From Streptomyces sp. NBC_00094 (lineage in GTDB: Bacteria > Actinomycetota > Actinomycetes > Streptomycetales > Streptomycetaceae): a stretch of DNA of 64,000 bases. Position numbers and translations under genes: made by a program. This document shows, one piece after another, positions 44,344 to 53,168 of the stretch; the stretch's first letter is position 1; every line of letters begins with the position of its first letter. The notes beneath the pieces were generated by a model. That model did not search any database, was not told where the DNA came from, and was given only the letters and a program-made list of their open reading frames with translations. Where the stretch lies: assembly GCF_026343125.1 (NCBI RefSeq), contig NZ_JAPEMB010000001.1, positions 5,833,501-5,897,500 of the forward strand. Direction: 5' to 3'.

Positions 44344-45519
44344 TCAGTCGGGGAGGCCGTACGCCGACACCATCACGGTCAGCGCCGTCCGGTTCATGTC
44401 CTGGCCCTTGGCGTCGGTGGAGTTGACGCTGTAGACGAGGGTGCGGGCGCCGTCGCGGGTCGAGGCGATGGCCGTGTTGTAGCCCCAGCGGCCGCCCGTC
44501 TTGCCCCACACCTCGCGTCCGCCGAGCCGCTTCATCGACAGGCCCGCGGCGTACGCGGCCGGGTCGCCCGTCTTCACGTCCGGGACCTTCGGCAGCGTGA
44601 ACATCTCCTCCAGGAGCGGCCCGCGCACCACCCGGCCCGCGAACAGCGCCCGGGTGAACCGCTCCAGGTCGGCGGTGGTCGAGACGAGGTCGCCCGCCGC
44701 CCAGCCGTCCGTCGTCCCCCACACGGAGACGTCGCGCAGCCCGGTCGTGCCGTCATCGAGCGACATCCGCTGGTAGCCGTGGTTGTACGGGCCGTCGATC
44801 CCCGGGTCCGTGCCCGGGAAGTAGCTGTCCCGGAGGCCGAGCGGGCGCAGGATCCGGCGCTCCACCTGCCGCTCGTACGTGTCGCCCGTGACCCGCTCCA
44901 CGATCAGGCCGGCGATCGTGTAGCCGATGTTGAGGTAGTGCTGCCCGGTGCCCGGCCGGAACTCGCGCGGCTTCGCCGTCGCCGAGCGGACCATGTCCTC
45001 GGGGTCGTGGACCTGGAAGCGGTTCGCGTACCACTCCTCGACGGTCGCGCCCGGGAAGTCGGGGGCGGGGATGCCGTGGGTGTGGTTCAGCAGCTGGCGG
45101 ACGGTCACCGTGGCGTACCGGCCGGGGATCAGCTCCGGGAGGTACGAGCGGGCCGACCGGTCCAGGTCGATCCGGCCCTCCGCGGCGAGCTGGAGGACGG
45201 TCGCCGCCGTGAACACCTTCGTCACCGACCCGGCCCGGAAGCGGCCGGCCGGGTCGGCCGGGGCGCCGCTCTCCAGGTCGTGCACGCCGGAACTCCCCTG
45301 CCAGGAGCCCTCGGTGCCGCCGACCCGGACCAGCGCCGCCGTCGCGTCGGCGCGGGGGAGTCCGGCGATCGCCGCCGACATCGCCGCGTCCAGGGAGGAG
45401 GCCGAGGCCTCCTGCGCGGCGGCCGTGGGGGTCGCGGCGCCGGCCGGGACGACCGCAGGCCCTGCGGCGACCCCCAGGACCAGGGCGGCGGCGAGCAGCG
45501 TGCGGGTGGACTTCCTCAT
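44344..45519 (-). CDS. Serine beta-lactamase/D-Ala-D-Ala carboxypeptidase family protein
   Basis: A 391-residue exported protein with an Ala-rich signal peptide (about residues 1-29). The SxxK motif is Ser98 and Lys101 in AGSVTKVF, YLN is residues 195-197, and KTGG closes the active site. It resembles class C beta-lactamase-like carboxypeptidases and esterases acting on peptidoglycan or drugs. ATG 45519 was chosen; the frame before it is not signal-like. No neighbour indicates a substrate. Confidence 0.85.
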   Translation of the reverse strand: MRKSTRTLLAAALVLGVAAGPAVVPAGAATPTAAAQEASASSLDAAMSAAIAGLPRADATAALVRVGGTEGSWQGSSGVHDLESGAPADPAGRFRAGSVTKVFTAATVLQLAAEGRIDLDRSARSYLPELIPGRYATVTVRQLLNHTHGIPAPDFPGATVEEWYANRFQVHDPEDMVRSATAKPREFRPGTGQHYLNIGYTIAGLIVERVTGDTYERQVERRILRPLGLRDSYFPGTDPGIDGPYNHGYQRMSLDDGTTGLRDVSVWGTTDGWAAGDLVSTTADLERFTRALFAGRVVRGPLLEEMFTLPKVPDVKTGDPAAYAAGLSMKRLGGREVWGKTGGRWGYNTAIASTRDGARTLVYSVNSTDAKGQDMNRTALTVMVSAYGLPD

Positions 45520-45680
45520 GGTCAACTCCGGTGGTGTGAGCCGTTGTTCTCGATGGCTCCATCCTGCTGACCAGGGGTGATCCACGGATCGCCCGCGCCG
45601 GTGGTCTTGACGGGGGCGATTCCTCGCCGACGCGGGGGAGGGAAGCGCCCTCGCCTCCCCCGCGCGGGGGAGGCGACGGG

Positions 45681-46352
45681 TCAGGACGGCGACGAGCCCG
45701 CCGCCACCAGCCCGGTCTCGTACGCGCAGATCACCGCCTGGATCCGGTCGCGCAGCCCCAACTTGGCCAGCACGTTGCCCACATGGGTCTTCACCGTGTG
45801 GTCGCTGACCACCAGCTCCGCCGCGATCTCCGCGTTGGACAGGCCGCGCGCGAGCAGCAGGAGCGTCTCCCGCTCCCGGCCGGTCAGCACGTCGAGCCGC
45901 GGGTCCGGGCCGGGGGCCGTCCGGCGCGGACCGCCCGAGGTGTACTGCTCCACGAGCCGCCGGGCCACGGAGGGCGCGAGCAGCGAGTCGCCCGCCGCCA
46001 CGACCCGTACCGCGTGCACCAGGTCGTCCCTGCGCACGTCCTTGAGGAGGAAACCGCTCGCCCCCGCGTGCAGCGCCTCGTACACGTACGCGTCGGTGTC
46101 GAAGGTCGTCAGGATCACCGTCCGGCAGCGGGACTCCGCGCTGATCGTCCGGCAGGCCTCGATGCCGTCCGTCCGGGGCATCCGGATGTCGAGCAGCGCC
46201 ACGTCGGGCGCGTGGAGCCGGACCGCCTCGACCGCCTCCACGCCGTCACCGGCCTCCGCGACCACCTCGATGTCCGGCTGCGCGTCCAGGATCATCGCGA
46301 AGCCGCTGCGGACCAGCTCCTGGTCGTCGGCGACCACCACGCGGATCGTCAT
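45681..46352 (-). CDS. LuxR-type response regulator
   Basis: A 223-residue NarL-type response regulator. The receiver domain has VVVADDQELVRSG and phosphoacceptor Asp55 in LLDIRMP; the C-terminal helix-turn-helix (LSNAEIAAELVVSDHTVKTH) is typical. The start overlaps the histidine kinase stop by ATGA, so they are co-translated. Target genes unknown. Confidence 0.93.
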   Translation of the reverse strand: MTIRVVVADDQELVRSGFAMILDAQPDIEVVAEAGDGVEAVEAVRLHAPDVALLDIRMPRTDGIEACRTISAESRCRTVILTTFDTDAYVYEALHAGASGFLLKDVRRDDLVHAVRVVAAGDSLLAPSVARRLVEQYTSGGPRRTAPGPDPRLDVLTGRERETLLLLARGLSNAEIAAELVVSDHTVKTHVGNVLAKLGLRDRIQAVICAYETGLVAAGSSPS

Positions 46353-47524
46353 GCCCCCACCTCCGCCGCGGAGGGTACGGGGAGCAGTACCCGCACCTCG
46401 AAGCCCCGGCCACCGGGGCCGGGGCCCATCGCCGCCGTACCGCCGTGCGCCGCCGCCCGTTCCCGGATGCCGACCAGTCCGTGGCCACCGGAGCCCGCCC
46501 GCGGGCCCCGCCCGTCGTCCGTCACGGTCACGCGCAACGCGCCTTCCTCATGGGCCAGTCGGATGTCGACCGTATGGGCCTGGGCGTGCTTCACCACGTT
46601 CGTCAGGGCCTCCTGGACGATCCGGTAGGCGCTCGCGCCGGTCGCGGCGGGCAGGGAACGCACCCCGCCCTCCGTCGCGTAGGTGACCGCGAGACCGCCG
46701 GCCCGGACCCGCTCCACCAGCTCGGGAACGCCCGCGAGATCGGGCTGCGGCTCCCGGGGGGCCGGTTCGCCGCTCGCCGGCCCCTCGCGCAGCACCCCGA
46801 GCATCTGCCGCAGTTGGGCCATCGCGTCGCGGCCCGTCGCCGAGATCGCCTCGAAGGCGGCCTCGGCGCGCTCCGGGGCCGCCCGTACCGCCACCGGTCC
46901 CGCCTCCGCCTGCACGACCATCAGGCTTACGGCGTGCGACAGGATGTCGTGCATCTCCCGTGCGATCCGGGCCCGTTCGCGGGTGGCGGCCCGCTCGGCC
47001 TCGATCCGGTGCTCCCGCTGCCGGGCCTCCTGGAGTCGACCGAAGACGTACGCGGCACCGAAGACGAAGAGGGAGAAGGTCAGTTCACGCGCCGACTGCG
47101 TGTTGAGCCAGACCGAGGCCGGCACCGCGACCACCAGCAGCGCCGCCGTCACGAGTCGCTTCCACGGCGGGGAGAGCACGGCGATCGTGTAGACGCTGAC
47201 GAGCCCGGTGTACGGCAGCGGCTGCCCCGGTCCCTCCAGGGCCAGCTTGTACAGCGTGCTCGCCGCCAGGATCGCGAGCAGGACGGCGAGCGGCGCGCGC
47301 CGCCGCCAGACCAGCGGCAGCACGGTGAGCGTCGTCAGCCCGTACGCCGGCCAGGTCGCCGGCTCCAGCTCGGCCGGGCGCGGCACCACGAAGGGCATCG
47401 TCATCGCCGCCTGCACGAGGAGCGCGATCCCGATGTCCACCGCCGACGGGTTCGCCGCGGCCCAGCTCAGCGCCCGCTCGCGCCCGTTCCTCACGACTCC
47501 GGGCACGTCCCCCCGTATGTCCAT
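46349..47524 (-). CDS. Sensor histidine kinase, HisKA_3 type
   Basis: A 391-residue kinase with about five transmembrane segments in the first 160 residues, then the dimerisation helix with His192 in REMHDILSHAVS and a HATPase_c domain (ALTNVVKHA, DDGRG, HGLVGIRERAA). It should phosphorylate the regulator downstream. The ATG overlaps the methyltransferase stop (TAATG). The short loops give no obvious external sensor domain, so the signal may be membrane-related. Confidence 0.92.
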   Translation of the reverse strand: MDIRGDVPGVVRNGRERALSWAAANPSAVDIGIALLVQAAMTMPFVVPRPAELEPATWPAYGLTTLTVLPLVWRRRAPLAVLLAILAASTLYKLALEGPGQPLPYTGLVSVYTIAVLSPPWKRLVTAALLVVAVPASVWLNTQSARELTFSLFVFGAAYVFGRLQEARQREHRIEAERAATRERARIAREMHDILSHAVSLMVVQAEAGPVAVRAAPERAEAAFEAISATGRDAMAQLRQMLGVLREGPASGEPAPREPQPDLAGVPELVERVRAGGLAVTYATEGGVRSLPAATGASAYRIVQEALTNVVKHAQAHTVDIRLAHEEGALRVTVTDDGRGPRAGSGGHGLVGIRERAAAHGGTAAMGPGPGGRGFEVRVLLPVPSAAEVGA

Positions 47525-48303
47525 TACGGCTTGCGGCCCACCGCGCCGAACTGCGCCACCTCGGCCGCCCCTTCGGCACGCCACCGCGCGCAGGAGACGA
47601 TGCCGGGCTCCAGCAGGTCGAGCCCCTCCAGGAAGGAGGTGAACTCGGCCCGGTCGCGGGCGGTGATCGGCGGGGTCGCGTTCTCGTTCCAGAACGCCAT
47701 GGCGGCCTTGTTGCCCTCGCCGCCGAGCTCCGGCTCCAGCGTCGGGTGGGTCAGGACGAGGTAGCTGCCGGAGGGGACGGCGTCCATCAGGGTCCGGACG
47801 ATCTTCCGGGCCTCGTCCGTGTCCAGGACGAAGTTGAGGATGCCGAGCATCAGCACCGCGACCGGGCGCGAGAAGTCGAGCGTCGTGCCGGCGGCGGCGA
47901 GGATCTTCTCGGGGTCCCGCGCGTCCGCGTCCACGTACTCGGTGACGCCGTCCGGCGCGCTCGTCAGGAGTGCGCGGGCGTGGGTGAGGACGATCGGGTC
48001 GTTGTCGACGTAGACGATCCGGGCGTCGGCGGCGGCCCGCTGGGCCACCTCGTGGGTGTTGTCGGCGGTCGGCAGGCCCGTACCGATGTCCAGGAACTGG
48101 CGCACGCCCGCGTCGGCGGCCAGATGGGTCACCGCCCGGCCGAGGAACGCCCGGTCGGCGCGCGCGACCTCGCCGATGCTCGGGTAGAAGGCGGTGACCT
48201 GGTCGCCGACCGCGCGGTCCACCGGGTAGTTGTCCTTGCCGCGCAGCCAGTAGTTCCACACCCGGGCGTTGTGGGCGATGTCGGTGCGGATCCGGTCGGT
48301 CAT
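47524..48303 (-). CDS. SAM-dependent methyltransferase, DUF574 family
   Basis: A 259-residue protein of the actinobacterial DUF574/Methyltransf_19 family. NARVWNYWLRGKDNYPVDRA at the N-terminus and FLDIGTGLPTADNTHEVAQ (SAM-binding) are family hallmarks. Its substrate is unknown. It overlaps the phosphodiesterase by ATGA and the kinase by TAATG, so it belongs to the same transcript. Linkage of this family with a two-component pair is noteworthy. Confidence 0.85.
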   Translation of the reverse strand: MTDRIRTDIAHNARVWNYWLRGKDNYPVDRAVGDQVTAFYPSIGEVARADRAFLGRAVTHLAADAGVRQFLDIGTGLPTADNTHEVAQRAAADARIVYVDNDPIVLTHARALLTSAPDGVTEYVDADARDPEKILAAAGTTLDFSRPVAVLMLGILNFVLDTDEARKIVRTLMDAVPSGSYLVLTHPTLEPELGGEGNKAAMAFWNENATPPITARDRAEFTSFLEGLDLLEPGIVSCARWRAEGAAEVAQFGAVGRKP

Positions 48304-48989
48304 GCGCGAGCCTTTCGCAGGGCGGCGGCGAGTGTGTCGACCCGGTTCGTGGTGATCGAGTCGACTCCGTTGGCGATCAGCCTACGCATGGTGCGGGCGG
48401 TGTCGGCCGTCCAGGCCGAGACGAGCAGTCCGTCCCGGTGGACGCGCTCGGTCAGCTCGGGACTCACCAGGCCGAAGCGGTAGTTGAGCCACTTCGGCCT
48501 GACCGCGTCGAGGAGCACCCGCCGGGGCGGGGCGAGCGTGGTCCAGGTCAGGGCGATCTCGGCGGACGGGTCGGCGGCCCGTACCTGGAGCATCGCCACG
48601 GACCCGGCGCAGTAGTACACCCGCTCCCCGGCCCCGCACTCGCGGACCGTGCCGACGATCGTGCGGACCGAGTCCTCGTTCCCGCCGGGCAGGTCCAGCA
48701 TCAGCCGGTGCGCGCCGGCGGTGAGCAGCGCCTCGCGGAGGGTCGGGACGCCGTCGTACGTCAGCTCGCGCAGCTGCTCGTACGAGAGCCGGGACAGGGG
48801 CCGGTCATGGCCCCACAGCCGCTTGAGGGTGTCGTCGTGGAGGAGGACGGGCACCCCGTCCCTCGTGAGCCGGACGTCGATCTCGACCGCGTCCGCCCCC
48901 CGCTCGATCGCCGAGGCGATCGAGGGGAGCGTGTTCTCACGGACGCGGTACGGGTCGCCGCGATGACCTACGACAGTGACAGGGCGCAT
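48300..48989 (-). CDS. Glycerophosphodiester phosphodiesterase
   Basis: A 229-residue TIM-barrel phosphodiesterase. VGHRGDPYRVRENT and EIDVRLTRDGVPVLLHDDTL carry the metal and catalytic residues (His, Glu, Asp, His). The enzyme cleaves glycerophosphodiesters to glycerol-3-phosphate. No signal peptide, so cytoplasmic. It is the first gene of a four-gene minus-strand run. ATG 48989 was preferred over the longer frame, whose extra residues are Arg/Ser/Pro-rich shadow sequence. Confidence 0.9.
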   Translation of the reverse strand: MRPVTVVGHRGDPYRVRENTLPSIASAIERGADAVEIDVRLTRDGVPVLLHDDTLKRLWGHDRPLSRLSYEQLRELTYDGVPTLREALLTAGAHRLMLDLPGGNEDSVRTIVGTVRECGAGERVYYCAGSVAMLQVRAADPSAEIALTWTTLAPPRRVLLDAVRPKWLNYRFGLVSPELTERVHRDGLLVSAWTADTARTMRRLIANGVDSITTNRVDTLAAALRKARA

Positions 48990-49008
48990 GGCCCCATTCT
49001 CACCGTCG

Positions 49009-50040
49009 TCAGCGCGCCAGCCAGCCGTCCGTGTACGTGTCGATCTCGGCGGCGATCCGGGCCTTGCCGGCCGCGTCGAGGAAGGACGCCTCCACCGCGT
49101 TCTTGGCGAGGGCGGCGACACCGCGCTCGTCGAGGCCGAGGAGCCGGGCGGCCACCGCGTACTCGGTGTTGAGATCCGTGCCGAACATCGGCGGGTCGTC
49201 GCTGTTGACGGTGACGAGGACCCCGGCGTCCACCATCTGCCGGATCGGGTGCTCGTCCAGGGTGGCGACGGCCCGCGTGGCGATGTTGGAGGTCGGGCAG
49301 ACCTCCAGGGCGATGCGGTGCTCGGCCAGGTGGGCGAGGAGCGCCGGGTCCCGGACCGAGCTGGTGCCGTGGCCGATGCGCTCGGCGCCCAGCTCGTTGA
49401 TCGCGTCCCAGACGGTCTCCGGGCCGGTCGTCTCGCCCGCGTGCGGGACGGAGTGCAGACCGGCGGCGCGCGCCAGGTCGAAGTACGGCTTGAACTGCGG
49501 ACGCGGGACCCCCACCTCGGGGCCGCCGAGACCGAAGGAGACCAGGCCCTCGGGGCGGATCCCGTCGGTCGTGGCGAGCCGCGCGGTCTCCTCGGCGGAG
49601 ACGAGGCCGGCCTCGCCGGGGATGTCGAAGCACCAGCGCAGGATCGTGCCGAACTCGGACTCCGCCGCCTTGCGGGCGTCCTCGATCGCCGCCATGAAGG
49701 CGCGCTCGTCGATGCCCCGGCGGGTGGAGGAGTACGGCGTGATGGTCAGCTCGGCGTACCGGATGTTCTGCCGGGCCATGTCCCTGGCGATCTCGAAGGT
49801 CAGCAGCCGGACGTCCTCCGGGGTGCGGACCAGGTCGACGACCGACAGGTAGACGTCGATGAAGTGCGCGAAGTCCGTGAACGTGAAGTAGTCGCTGAGG
49901 GCCTCCGGGTCCGTGGGGACCTTGGAGTCCGGGTGCCGGGCGGCGAGCTCGGCGACGATCCGCGGCGAGGCGGAGCCGACGTGGTGGACGTGCAGCTCGG
50001 CCTTGGGGAGGCCGGCGATGAAGGGATGGAGGTCGGTCAT
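49009..50040 (-). CDS. add: Adenosine deaminase
   Basis: A 343-residue purine salvage enzyme, converting adenosine to inosine. Zinc and catalytic motifs are visible: LHVHHVG, HAGETTG and NSDDPPMFGT. The start is ATG 50040. It stands alone 19 bases after the phosphodiesterase on the same strand (that gene begins at 48989), possibly sharing a transcript. Conserved in Streptomyces at this place. Confidence 0.92.
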   Translation of the reverse strand: MTDLHPFIAGLPKAELHVHHVGSASPRIVAELAARHPDSKVPTDPEALSDYFTFTDFAHFIDVYLSVVDLVRTPEDVRLLTFEIARDMARQNIRYAELTITPYSSTRRGIDERAFMAAIEDARKAAESEFGTILRWCFDIPGEAGLVSAEETARLATTDGIRPEGLVSFGLGGPEVGVPRPQFKPYFDLARAAGLHSVPHAGETTGPETVWDAINELGAERIGHGTSSVRDPALLAHLAEHRIALEVCPTSNIATRAVATLDEHPIRQMVDAGVLVTVNSDDPPMFGTDLNTEYAVAARLLGLDERGVAALAKNAVEASFLDAAGKARIAAEIDTYTDGWLAR

Positions 50041-50115
50041 CGGATCATCGTAGGCCGGACGGTTCCCCCTCAGGGGTGAGGTCGTAGCATGGCGTGACCA
50101 CGATGGGGGAGGCCC

Positions 50116-50802
50116 ATGTCTGACAACCGAGACCAGCCGCAGGGCGGGTACGACCCGGCGGACCCGTGGGCTCCGCCGAACCGCGACGGCGTGGAGCTGA
50201 GCAAGCCCGTGACGCCGCCGGTGCACGACCAGCAGACCGTCACGTCCATGCCGGCCGCGACCGGCCCCGGCGGCGAGGTTCCGCCGCCCCCGGTCGCCCC
50301 CGGCGGCCCGGCGGCCACGCCCGGCTACGGATACCCGACGGCCACGCCGCCCGCCGGCACCTACGGATACCCGACGGCCGCGCCCGGCGCGTACGGCTAC
50401 CCGACGGCCCCGACCCCGCCGGTCACCGCGGGGTACGGCTATCCCGGACACGGCCAGCCCGGCTGGCAGCCGCCGCAGAACAACAACGGCATGGGTACGG
50501 CGTCGATGGTGCTGGGCATCCTCGCCGTCGCGCTCTCGTTCTGCTCCTACGGCATCCTCGGCCTGATCCTGGGCGGGGTCGCGCTGCCCCTCGGCATCGC
50601 GGGCCGCAAGAGGCACCTGCGGGGCGAGGCGAACAACCGGGGACAGGCCGTGGCCGGCATCACGCTCGGTTCCATCGGCATCGCCCTCGGGCTCGCGGGC
50701 ATCGCCCTCATCATCTTCATCGCCACGAACGCGGACGAGTGGAGCGACAGCACGGACGACCCCTGGTCGCCGAGCCAGACCTTCGGCGTCGCCGCTCGCT
50801 GA
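50116..50802 (+). CDS. DUF4190 membrane protein
   Basis: A 228-residue protein. The first 120 residues are disordered and Pro/Gly/Tyr-rich, with GYGYPTA-like repeats. The second half has two hydrophobic helices (MVLGILAVALSFCSYGILGLIL and AGITLGSIGIALGLAGIALII), the DUF4190 unit. Function unknown; such proteins are common in actinobacteria. ATG 50116 has GAGG upstream. It ends at a strong bidirectional terminator. Confidence 0.8.
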   Translation: MSDNRDQPQGGYDPADPWAPPNRDGVELSKPVTPPVHDQQTVTSMPAATGPGGEVPPPPVAPGGPAATPGYGYPTATPPAGTYGYPTAAPGAYGYPTAPTPPVTAGYGYPGHGQPGWQPPQNNNGMGTASMVLGILAVALSFCSYGILGLILGGVALPLGIAGRKRHLRGEANNRGQAVAGITLGSIGIALGLAGIALIIFIATNADEWSDSTDDPWSPSQTFGVAAR

Positions 50803-50813
50803 GCGGCACGTCA

Positions 50814-50848
50814 CGGGCCCCGCACCCCTCACAGGGGTGCGGGGCCCG
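50814..50848. terminator. Bidirectional hairpin between convergent genes
   Basis: A perfect 16-bp stem (50814-50829 with 50833-50848) and 3-base loop, between the DUF4190 gene and the NADAR gene stops. Confidence 0.85.
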
Positions 50849-50854
50849 CCGCGT

Positions 50855-51403
50855 TCACCCGCTCCGCAGCCGGTCCCGCGCCTCCATCAGGGCGAAGCCC
50901 AGCAGGTTCAGGCCGCGCCAGCGGGCCGGGTCGTGGGCGTGCGGGTCGTCGGCGGCGAGGCCGATGCCCCAGATGCGGTCCACCGGGCTGGCCTCCACCA
51001 GGACGCGGGTGCCCGTGCCGAGGAGGTACGCGCGCAGGGCCTCGTTCGAGGAGAACTTGTGGACGCCGCCCTCGACGACGATCCCGAAGCGCTCCCGCTC
51101 CCACACCGCCTCGTCGAAGTCGCGCACCAGCCGGCCCGCCTTCTTGGCCTCCGCCGGGGTACGGGCGGTCAGCGCGGCCCGCTCGGCCTCCACGTCCCCG
51201 AAGAGGCGGGCCTTGGCTGTCATCATCCAGTGCTCGGCCGTCGCGTATCGCACCCCGTCGACCACGAAGGGTGCGGGCCACCACTGGCTCAGGCAGCTCG
51301 CCGAGAGGCGCCCGTCGGGGTGCGGGCGATGGCCCCAGAACAGCAGCCACTTCACACGGTCACCCCCGTTGACCTGCTGTGTCAGCTCGTCGATCTTGTT
51401 CAT
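50855..51403 (-). CDS. NADAR family protein
   Basis: A 182-residue NADAR (YbiA-like) domain. Motifs LFWGHRP, LSQWWPAPF, ATAEHWMM and KFSSNEALRAYLL are recognisable. NADAR enzymes remove N-glycosidic riboflavin intermediates or ADP-ribose from modified bases; here the substrate is unknown. ATG 51403 (MNKIDELT) was preferred over GTG 51433 because a -10-like CAGACT lies about 9 bases before it; the mRNA may be leaderless. Its start faces the aldehyde dehydrogenase. Confidence 0.85.
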   Translation of the reverse strand: MNKIDELTQQVNGGDRVKWLLFWGHRPHPDGRLSASCLSQWWPAPFVVDGVRYATAEHWMMTAKARLFGDVEAERAALTARTPAEAKKAGRLVRDFDEAVWERERFGIVVEGGVHKFSSNEALRAYLLGTGTRVLVEASPVDRIWGIGLAADDPHAHDPARWRGLNLLGFALMEARDRLRSG

Positions 51404-51475
51404 ACACGCGAGTCTGGCATCCGCCACGGACACTCCGTACGGAGATTTTCCGGCGCCCTCGACATATGGTCGACC

Positions 51476-51511
51476 GATTCCGTTGCGTAACCAAAAGGCA
51501 ACAACGGAATC
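51476..51511. promoter_or_regulatory. 36-bp inverted repeat upstream of the second aldehyde dehydrogenase
   Basis: Arms GATTCCGTTG and CAACGGAATC (10 bp each, perfect) separated by 16 bases. The left arm extends as GATTCCGTTGCG, resembling the element at 39381-39390. It lies 68 bases before the start, in the divergent region with NADAR. Probably an operator for a dimeric or multimeric regulator. Confidence 0.6.
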
Positions 51512-51578
51512 CCTTGTTGGGGAGGCATCCCCATGTCAGGATCGGCACTCAATTCGAGCTGGGACAACGGAGAGCGTC

Positions 51579-53093
51579 ATGGGCAACCGCTTCCAGGTGA
51601 CGGACCGCTTCGCGGACGGCGCACAGTACATCGGCGGACGGCTCCGGGCCGGAACCTCCGATCGAGAACACACGATCATCAACCCGGCGACCGGTGAGGG
51701 CATCTACACCTACCGGCTCGCCTCCGTCGCCGACGTGGACGAGGCCGTCGCCGCCGCCAAGGCCGCCTTCCCCGGCTGGTCGGGCGCCACCCCGGGAGAG
51801 CGTTCCGACGCCCTCCACCGCTTCGCCGGCGTCCTCGCCGACTGGGCCGAGGACATCGCGACGGTCGAGTCGCTCCAGGCGGGCAAGCCGCTCCGGCTCA
51901 CCACCGAGTTCGACGTACCGGGCACGATCGACAACACCGCCTTCTTCGCGGGCGCCGCCCGCCACCTCCAGGGCCAGGCCGCCGCCGAGTACAGCGGCGA
52001 CCACACCTCGTACATCCGGCGCGAGGCGCTCGGCGTCATCGGCTCCATCGCCCCCTGGAACTACCCGCTCCAGATGGCGGCCTGGAAGATCCTCCCGGCG
52101 ATCGCCGCCGGCAACACGATCGTCCTGAAGCCCGCCGAGATCACCCCGCTGACCTCGCTGATGTTCGCGCAGGCGGCCACCGAGGCCGGCATCCCCGACG
52201 GCGTCATCAACATCGTCAGCGGCTCCGGCCGGGTCGTCGGCGAGCACCTCGTCGGTCACCCCGACGTCGTCATGACCTCCTTCACCGGCTCCACCCCGGT
52301 CGGCAAGCGCGTCGCCGAGGTCGCCACCTCCACCGTGAAGCGGCTCCACCTGGAGCTCGGCGGCAAGGCCCCCTTCGTCGTCTTCGACGACGCCGACCTG
52401 GAGGCCGCCGCCAACGGCGCCGTCGCCGCCTCCCTCATCAACACCGGCCAGGACTGCACCGCCGCCACGCGCGCGTACGTCCAGCGCCCGCTCTTCGACG
52501 CCTTCGTCGCCCGGGTCGCCGAGCTGATGGAGTCGGTCCGCGTCGGTGACCCCTTCGCGGCCACCACCGACCTCGGACCGCTGGTCAGCCACGCCCAGCG
52601 CGACAGCGTCGCCGGCTTCGTCGAGCGCGCCCGCGGCTACGCCACCGTCGTCGCCGGCGGCGAGATCCCGGGGGGTGACCTGAAGGACGGTGCGTACTAT
52701 CGTCCGACTCTGATCACCGGCGCCGCGCAGGACAGCGAGGTCGTGCAGTCGGAGATCTTCGGACCGGTCCTGGTGGCCCTGCCCTTCGACAGCGACGACG
52801 AGGGCATCCGGCTCGCCAACGACACCCCGTACGGCCTCGCCGCCTCGGCCTGGAGCCGCGACGTCTTCCGGGCGAACCGCGCCACGCGGGAGCTCCGGGC
52901 GGGCTGCGTCTGGGTCAACGACCACATCCCGATCATCAGCGAGATGCCGCACGGCGGCACCAAGGCCTCGGGATACGGAAAGGACATGTCGGTGTACTCC
53001 TTCGAGGAGTACACGCAGGTCAAGCACGTGATGTTCGACAACACCGCGGTCGCCGCGAAGGACTGGCACCGCACGATCTTCGGGGACCGATAG
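51579..53093 (+). CDS. Aldehyde dehydrogenase, second polyamine-type paralogue
   Basis: A 504-residue NAD(P)-dependent aldehyde dehydrogenase, similar to the one at 39537-40973 (shared PWNYP, LELGGKAP, GQDCTAATR). It is longer by about 20 residues at the N-terminus. Immediately upstream of potD, so it belongs to the transporter operon. ATG 51579 has CGGAGAG 5 bases upstream. Likely substrate: 4-aminobutyraldehyde or a related product of the oxidoreductase at the operon end. Confidence 0.9.
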   Translation: MGNRFQVTDRFADGAQYIGGRLRAGTSDREHTIINPATGEGIYTYRLASVADVDEAVAAAKAAFPGWSGATPGERSDALHRFAGVLADWAEDIATVESLQAGKPLRLTTEFDVPGTIDNTAFFAGAARHLQGQAAAEYSGDHTSYIRREALGVIGSIAPWNYPLQMAAWKILPAIAAGNTIVLKPAEITPLTSLMFAQAATEAGIPDGVINIVSGSGRVVGEHLVGHPDVVMTSFTGSTPVGKRVAEVATSTVKRLHLELGGKAPFVVFDDADLEAAANGAVAASLINTGQDCTAATRAYVQRPLFDAFVARVAELMESVRVGDPFAATTDLGPLVSHAQRDSVAGFVERARGYATVVAGGEIPGGDLKDGAYYRPTLITGAAQDSEVVQSEIFGPVLVALPFDSDDEGIRLANDTPYGLAASAWSRDVFRANRATRELRAGCVWVNDHIPIISEMPHGGTKASGYGKDMSVYSFEEYTQVKHVMFDNTAVAAKDWHRTIFGDR

Positions 53094-53168
53094 TCACCAT
53101 CTGCGGCTACCGCCGCGTGGCCACTCCCGCCTGACCAGCGGCGAAACCCTCCCGAAAGGGCACAGCGC

